Origin: Sarcophilus harrisii
Lineage: Eukaryota > Chordata > Mammalia > Dasyuromorphia > Dasyuridae
Direction of reading: 5' to 3'
DNA: 64,000 bases
Assembly: GCF_902635505.1 (NCBI RefSeq)
Contig: NC_045430.1
Coordinates: 116,001,425-116,065,424 of the forward strand
Below the pieces are notes generated by a model. The model had not been told where the DNA came from, made no database searches, and saw nothing but the letters and a program-made list of their open reading frames with translations. Below are positions 62,453 through 64,000 of this stretch, piece by piece; positions within the stretch are counted from its first letter, which is position 1, and the number at the start of each line of letters is the position of its first letter. A program made the position numbers and the translations under genes.

Positions 62453-62780
62453 GTATATACTATGAGATGCTATTATCATCTGTGTGATAGATGATCTAAC
62501 ATTAATACTTTCTTTGAGAATTTAAAAGGAAGGGAAAAGGAAGGGAAAGAAGTATGACATTTATTATATTTTTATAATTCTAATATACTTTGTATCATTT
62601 TTAATCATTTACAGGACACAACAGAATGAGTATATGGAAAGAAATGTACTGACTGACTGCAATATTGACTGCAATTGCCAAGATAAAATATGGGACCCTG
62701 TGTGTGGAGATAATAATTTGTCATATATGTCAGCTTGTCTTGCTGGATGTGAGACATACTTTGGAACAGGAGTGAATATG
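31454..62780 (+). CDS. SLCO1A2: SLCO1A2-like organic anion transporter, 10 coding exons, 3' end outside window
   Basis: Sodium-independent uptake carrier of the OATP family at the plasma membrane; the human relative moves bile salts, steroid and thyroid conjugates and many drugs. Ten exons (60, 142, 133, 104, 147, 99, 210, 165, 196 and 166 nt) splice in frame into 474 codons with GT-AG borders and no internal stop. Visible are nine of the expected twelve membrane segments, the OATP signature DTRWVGAWWLGLL (residues 237-249) and the start of the cysteine-rich Kazal-like loop 9. The sequence is closer to human OATP1A2 than to OATP1C1 or OATP1B (for example CAYISKTLSGS, SYFGTKMHRP and GNIIRGIGETPIKPLGISYI). 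OATP1A2 has 670 residues, so roughly 200 codons (membrane segments 10-12 and the tail) should lie to the right. Marsupial copy number is unknown, so SLCO1A-type is safer than strict orthology. Confidence 0.95.
32803..32870. repeat. (TG)n microsatellite in intron 1
   Basis: Two TG runs are separated by a short TATATATA stretch. Confidence 0.95.
33419..33690 (+). repeat. MIR/MON-type SINE
   Basis: It starts GTAGCTAGATCATGTGGTGG with AACCTGAATTCAAATCCCAT at the B box. It continues CAGCTGTAAAATGGAGATAA, AGAGTTGTTGTGAGGATCAT and GTGGCTGGCACATAATAGAT: a long, nearly complete element just upstream of exon 2. Confidence 0.85.
33692..33775 (+). repeat. tRNA-derived SINE fragment (WSINE-like head)
   Basis: GGCAGCTGGATGGACAGTGG, ATAGAGTGCCAGGCCTGAAG and GAGTTCAAATTTGGC match the head of the SINE at 24.2 kb; the tail is missing. 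Confidence 0.8.
33900..34041 (+). CDS. SLCO1A2: SLCO1A2 coding exon 2 (TM1, start of TM2)
   Basis: The 142-nt exon follows TTTTTTCCCAG and ends before GTAATT. It codes residues 21-67: membrane segment 1 (VFLLALICAYISKTLSGSF), the loop with ILTQLERQFNL, and LVGLINGSFEIG leading into segment 2. Human OATP1A2 starts this exon with Met where this copy has Val. It ends in phase 1. Confidence 0.95.
35130..35245 (-). repeat. MIR-type SINE relic
   Basis: TAAATTGCCCAGGGTTCTTG, then GAACTTGAACCCAAATTTTG, follows an inverted MIR. Confidence 0.55.
35978..36252 (-). repeat. MIR/MON-type SINE, nearly complete
   Basis: TATTATGTGCCAGGCACTGT, TGAGGAAACTGAGGCAGACA, AGTAAGTGTCTGAGG and CTCTATCCACTCTGCTATCC occur in the order of an inverted, full MIR/MON element. 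Confidence 0.9.
36815..36945 (+). repeat. L2/MIR-type 3' end relic
   Basis: GAGCCCAGGAACTGTTTTTG, CCTTAGCACAGTGGCTAGCA and a TTGCTTATTGA end mark the L2/MIR 3' region. Confidence 0.7.
37078..37210 (+). CDS. SLCO1A2: SLCO1A2 coding exon 3 (TM2, TM3)
   Basis: The 133-nt exon sits between CTTTTTCCTAG and GTAAGT. It encodes GNLLLIVFVSYFGTK (segment 2), the conserved MHRP loop, and segment 3 (about residues 88-107) ending QSLPHFLMDP. It starts in phase 1 and ends in phase 2; both fit the neighbours. Confidence 0.95.
37974..38077 (+). CDS. SLCO1A2: SLCO1A2 coding exon 4 (extracellular loop 2)
   Basis: The 104-nt exon encodes the loop between segments 3 and 4: YEYETTVSKTSNSSSNF then LCIRKETQIITPTEDPS. 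It has one N-glycosylation sequon (NSS, Asn124), matching a site used in human OATP1A2. The second human sequon (NGT a little downstream) is replaced here by RKET. The donor is GTGGCC, weak by consensus, but phase and length fit exactly: the last G joins AC of exon 5 to give Asp. Confidence 0.92.
38255..38345. repeat. Short AT-rich tandem repeat in intron 4
   Basis: Units of ATTATACAATT repeat between two copies of TCTCTGATACA (38,250s and 38,330s), as if the tract expanded within a local duplication. It lies 180 bases after exon 4. Confidence 0.75.
39385..39735 (-). mobile_element. L1 3' end (older subfamily)
   Basis: The reverse complement of an older marsupial L1 3' UTR: TTTTGAGTTCCAATTTTTTT, CAATCTGATATAGGTTATAC, ATTTTCCATCCAAAG and TTGCTTTGGATCATTC. 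It lacks the coding part. Confidence 0.75.
40525..40950 (+). repeat. MIR-type SINE expanded by a microsatellite
   Basis: GGATCTGGGCTTGAAACCTA at the left and GGATTAAATAGCCTCTAAGG, TCCCTTCCATCTCTAAATCT at the right are the two halves of one MIR/MON element. Between them lie ATAC/TATC-type repeats (40,570-40,850). Confidence 0.65.
41161..41307 (+). CDS. SLCO1A2: SLCO1A2 coding exon 5 (TM4)
   Basis: The 147-nt exon follows TGACTTGCAG and ends before GTAAGT. It encodes residues 147-195: CTNEVKSSMWLYVLVGN, the highly conserved IIRGIGETPIKPLGISYIED (segment 4 and following loop), and FAQTENSPLYI. It starts and ends in phase 1. Confidence 0.95.
41985..42460 (+). repeat. L2-type LINE relic
   Basis: CACAGATGACTCTCAAATCT starts a stretch with GAGTTCAAAACAATTCTTTC and a TAGTGTCCTCCTATACC segment, in the order of the L2 RT region. 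It is very decayed. Confidence 0.5.
42637..42725 (-). repeat. MIR-type SINE fragment
   Basis: TTTTAGAGATCATCTAGTCC then AAAACTGAAGCTAAGAAAGA match one end of an inverted MIR/MON element. Confidence 0.65.
43640..46790 (-). mobile_element. RTE-clade (BovB-like) LINE, nearly full length, decayed
   Basis: On the minus strand, an endonuclease start lies at 46,376-46,164 (DILGVSDFKWMGIDETNSG, HYIYYCGQETHRRNGVAFIV) and its GDWNAKV block near 46,050. The RT follows at 44,913-44,295 (EYTKAFGFV, MWQVLKDMGMP, LRRLYVGQEATVRIKHG, RNINNLRYAHNTILL; the usual RYADD catalytic block reads RYAHN). The 3' end (43,640-43,700) carries the TTTAGTCATATCTAACTCTT motif shared with BovB/RTE tails. Stops and frameshifts separate the pieces. 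The whole lies in intron 5 of the transporter gene, antisense to it. The 5' end (46,560-46,790) merges with SINE-like text. Confidence 0.85.
47706..47804 (+). CDS. SLCO1A2: SLCO1A2 coding exon 6 (TM5)
   Basis: The 99-nt exon follows TTGTTTTTAG and codes residues 196-228: CLETGSIIGPLIGFLLASFC (segment 5), then VEMYVDIGSVNT. Its donor, GTAATG, runs straight into a TG dinucleotide repeat (47,807-47,838). It starts and ends in phase 1. Confidence 0.95.
47807..47851. repeat. (TG)n microsatellite touching the exon 6 splice donor
   Basis: TG units begin at intron position +5 of intron 6 and continue with CG and CC interruptions for about 45 bases. Confidence 0.95.
49839..50048 (+). CDS. SLCO1A2: SLCO1A2 coding exon 7 (OATP signature, TM6, intracellular loop 3)
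   Basis: The 210-nt exon lies between ATTTCCAG and GTAAGT. It encodes DDLIITPSDTRWVGAWW, the OATP superfamily signature at the entry of segment 6, then VPFLFLPKSLPK. A charged cytoplasmic loop follows (VLETNKNIIEEEERSESK and on to KRDISI). The loop is strongly acidic then basic, as in human OATP1A2, and diverges faster than the membrane parts. Confidence 0.96.
50330..50455 (-). repeat. MIR-type SINE relic
   Basis: TTAAATGACTTGATCAGGGT, AAATTTGAACTTCAGTGTTC and the CTATACTATGCTGC end follow an inverted MIR. Confidence 0.6.
51880..51974. repeat. (TG)n followed by (GA)n microsatellite
   Basis: About 24 TG units (51,880-51,927), then about 20 GA units (51,933-51,974). Confidence 0.95.
52015..52185 (+). 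repeat. MIR-type SINE, core and 3' half
   Basis: GGCAAATTACTTAAACTCTG, CAGGATTATTGTGAAAATCA and CATAATAGGCATTTAATAAA match MIR/MON in order. Confidence 0.75.
52399..52615 (-). repeat. MIR-type SINE relic
   Basis: GAGCTGGAAGGGACTTCCAA, TCTCATTTTACAGGTGAAAA and a second TTATTTTACAGATGACAAAA are consistent with an inverted MIR with an internal partial duplication. Confidence 0.65.
52955..53090 (+). repeat. tRNA-derived SINE relic
   Basis: TTGAAGTCAGGAAAATCTGG, GTTCAAGTCCCTCC (B box) and CCCTGGGCAAACCCCTTAAC mark the SINE. Confidence 0.75.
54015..54215 (+). repeat. MIR-type SINE relic
   Basis: TCTGTGACTTGGGACAAATA, CAGTTTCCCAAACTGCAAAA and AAAGATCCCTTCTATCTTTC follow MIR/MON order. Confidence 0.7.
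55031..55061. repeat. (CA)n microsatellite
   Basis: A pure CA run about 105 bases before exon 8. Confidence 0.95.
55167..55331 (+). CDS. SLCO1A2: SLCO1A2 coding exon 8 (TM7)
   Basis: The 165-nt exon sits between TTTTTTTTCATTTCAG and GTATGT. It encodes DFFPLMKSLFCNRIYVLFLV, segment 7 (through ILQFNAFVIVFSFL), then the conserved KYMEQQYGISVSEAIFLM. Translation beyond 55,331 reads into the intron and soon stops, so the splice is required. Confidence 0.95.
55905..56072 (-). repeat. MIR-type SINE relic
   Basis: TCATTTTACAGTTGGAGATC, AAGGTCATACAGATAGTGCC and CTACTATTCCGCAGTGCC follow an inverted MIR. Confidence 0.65.
56890..57245 (+). repeat. Ancient interspersed repeat, family not named
   Basis: GACAATGAGGACCTGCATTA, GTTGATAGGACTTGGTAATT and AATGAGTTCAATTTTGAACT form a pattern I associate with an old mammalian repeat, but I cannot name it. 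Confidence 0.4.
58189..58384 (+). CDS. SLCO1A2: SLCO1A2 coding exon 9 (TM8, TM9)
   Basis: The 196-nt exon follows GTTTTTTATAG and ends before GTATGT. It encodes GIYNLPPVCFGYLAGGFIM (segment 8), KKFKINMKQAA, segment 9 (AFGLSLLDYFLNMSCFSII), then CDNSPVAGLTVSYE at the start of large loop 9. It starts in phase 1 and ends in phase 2. Confidence 0.95.
58665..58815 (+). repeat. MIR-type SINE relic
   Basis: TGGTGTAACCTAGAGCATTT followed by CACTTCAGTAATCTGTATAA matches the MIR core in an eroded form. Confidence 0.5.
59250..61000 (-). mobile_element. Betaretrovirus-like ERV remnant (gag piece, 3' LTR), fossil
   Basis: On the minus strand, a gag remnant (about 61,000-60,450) shows the end of capsid and a nucleocapsid with CCHC zinc-knuckle signatures. 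A short internal stretch follows (60,440-59,870). Then comes a purine-rich tract (AAAAGAAAAGGGGAGA, reverse of 59,852-59,867) directly before an LTR that starts TGTTGGAATC at 59,851. The LTR runs to about 59,250 (about 600 bp) and holds AATAAA. No pol, env or second LTR is seen, so most of the element is gone. It is a broken, old copy in intron 9, antisense to the transporter gene. Class II (ERVK-like) fits the zinc knuckles and the order of parts. Confidence 0.78.
60024..60340. repeat. Imperfect tandem duplication inside the ERV remnant
   Basis: AGTAGTAATGTAACAAACAA (60,031) recurs as AGTAGCAATGTAACAAATAA (60,228), about 197 bases on. TATAAGTCCCAAAAATAGTC (60,174) recurs as CATAAGTCCTAGCAATAGTC (60,291), about 117 bases on. 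The internal part is thus built of overlapping duplications. Confidence 0.75.
61770..61975 (+). repeat. MIR-type SINE relic
   Basis: AAAATCTGGATTCTAGTTTA, GCTCTGCCACTTATTAGCTG and CTATACTTTGATTCTATGATC-like ends follow MIR/MON order. Confidence 0.65.
62419..62458. repeat. (CA)n(TA)n microsatellite, 155 bases before exon 10
   Basis: CA units pass into ATATATATATATGTATATA. Confidence 0.9.
62615..62780 (+). CDS. SLCO1A2: SLCO1A2 coding exon 10 (loop 9, Kazal-like cysteines)
   Basis: The 166-nt exon lies between CATTTACAG and GTAATA. It encodes residues 419-474 of extracellular loop 9. Cysteines 434, 438, 440, 449, 460 and 464 fit the OATP Kazal-type pattern (CNIDCNCQ, WDPVCGDNN, SACLAGCE). It ends on a codon border after GTGVNM. 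It is the last exon seen; none of the remaining 1.2 kb resembles the next OATP exon. Confidence 0.95.
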
Positions 62781-63753
62781 GTAATACCTAGAAATTCTTT
62801 ATGGAAGTTGTGAACTTGATTTCATCTTTATAGCTGAAAACAACCTAGATATCATTTTGGTGTCACAAGTTGCAATTTCCTTAAACTTTTCCTTAAAATT
62901 TAAATAGATACTTTATATATATATTTCCAGGGGAAATAGTCAATATCGATATACATGATTTCCTTTTCTGCCTCCTAGATTTATTAGCCCAGTAACAAAA
63001 CAATTCTATATCAGCTCAAACCAAACAAGTCCTAGTAAAACAAAATGTAGCATTTAGATAATTATCTAGATAACTAGCTTCCTCTCTTCCCACCAAAAAT
63101 GCCACCCCTAAATAATGAAAACTTAAATATTTAAATAATTTAATAAAAGTAAGGGTATAGAAATGTAATTATACAGATAAGTTCTTTTTATCTATTCCCC
63201 TTTTGACAAATTAATTGAGACCTATTGTGAAGTCAATGTAATAATTGCTTGACTTTTTTTGTTTTCATAATCAATGTTGTGACTGTGTATTTCTAAATAT
63301 AGACTCGGAATCTATGTTCAGATAAAAAAAAATTGAATCTATCCTAGTATAAGTGGTAGTCATACTGGGAAACATATTTAAAAATTAATTATACTTTCAA
63401 AATGGAAGTATATTGTATGAGGTAAAAGGAAAAAAACAACTATTTTGAGTGAAGACTTCACAAATACTTGCTTTTTCAAATACAAGTAGACAGATGTAGA
63501 TATAGATATAAATTATATATGTACATATACACATATATTTATTTAAGTACTCTAAGGGAAAGAAATATGATTTTTATTAAATAATTTAATAACATTCTAA
63601 AATACTTTGTATCATTTTAAATCATTTCTGCTTCTGTTCAGGATCATATCCTGTTGTGGAATATAAATATAGATATATAATATAGGTATAGATATATATA
63701 CACACTCATATATATATCATGTAATATATATGTACATACATTTTGCGTGTATA

Positions 63754-63797
<44 letters not shown>

Positions 63798-64000
63798 AAA
63801 TTTTTATTTGAAAATAGTTGAGGCAGGAAAAGTATATTCTGAACATGTCTATAGAATGTCCTGTAAAAATAATAATTTGTTTTACTTTATTCCTAAAGCC
63901 TGAGAAAGGCAAGCCTTAGGAAAATGATCCTTTAACTATTGGAAATCAATAGCAGTCAACTTGATCTAGCAGATTTAGTGAAAAATCTCTGATTTTTTCA
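62781..64000 (+). other. Start of SLCO1A2 intron 10, AT-rich
   Basis: No OATP exon is seen up to the window edge. A large AT/GTATA microsatellite occupies 63,660-63,795. TTAATAACATTCTAAAATAC at 63,588 repeats text seen just before exon 10 (62,575-62,610: TAATATACTTTGTATCATTT), suggesting a local duplication. Confidence 0.6.
63660..63795. repeat. (AT)n-rich microsatellite
   Basis: ATAGATATATAATATAGG-type units end in a pure AT run (63,761-63,793). Confidence 0.9.

Noticed and set aside
1-64000. A bacterial-type operon, defence system or novel multi-gene system
   Set aside because: Introns, L1/SINE/RTE content and an OATP gene show vertebrate DNA; no cluster of co-oriented small genes exists in either strand.

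Overview
The window comes from a marsupial nuclear genome; the species cannot be fixed from the sequence alone. It is AT-rich and dominated by interspersed repeats of marsupial type: L1 copies of several ages, tRNA-derived SINEs with A-rich tails, MIR/MON-type SINEs, an RTE (BovB-like) LINE and solo LTRs. The only host gene with an intact exon structure is an organic anion transporter most like human SLCO1A2 (OATP1A2).

Layout. From 1 to 16.1 kb lies a dense L1 graveyard. A full-length-type L1 on the + strand (about 1-5,889) has a badly corrupted interior. After it come older + strand L1 pieces interrupted by two minus-strand L1s: a short, internally deleted one (7.87-9.06 kb) and a 4.7-kb one (10.3-15.0 kb) flanked by a recognisable target-site duplication. 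A solo LTR sits inside an L1 ORF1 fragment at 15.6-16.0 kb. From 17.44 to about 19.68 kb is a processed pseudogene of ATXN3 (ataxin-3) with 5' UTR, coding part and 3' UTR, itself hit by a 78-bp L1 tail. Two more solo LTRs (20.88-21.23 and 21.97-22.46 kb), L1 3' ends and ORF1 remnants, a SINE with target-site duplication and a 5'-truncated L1 ending in a long GAAA/GGAA tract fill the space to 29.2 kb.

From 31.4 kb to the right edge runs the SLCO1A2-like gene on the + strand. Ten coding exons are visible (31,454-62,780), in frame across every junction and giving 474 codons, from the start methionine to the middle of the cysteine-rich (Kazal-like) loop 9. The last membrane segments and the C-terminus must lie beyond the window. 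Its introns hold MIR/L2 relics, an L1 3' end (39.4 kb), an RTE LINE (43.6-46.8 kb), a remnant of a betaretrovirus-like endogenous retrovirus (59.25-61.0 kb) and many dinucleotide microsatellites, one of which starts within the exon 6 splice donor.

The genes do not form a system: one membrane transporter gene sits beside repeats and one dead retrocopy. I found no previously undescribed biological system. The most useful observations are the gene model including its short first coding exon, the ATXN3 retrocopy with almost no polyglutamine tract, the datable nesting of insertions, and a stretch of L1 that looks like assembly noise. Comparisons to human proteins and repeat families are from memory; no search or alignment program was run.
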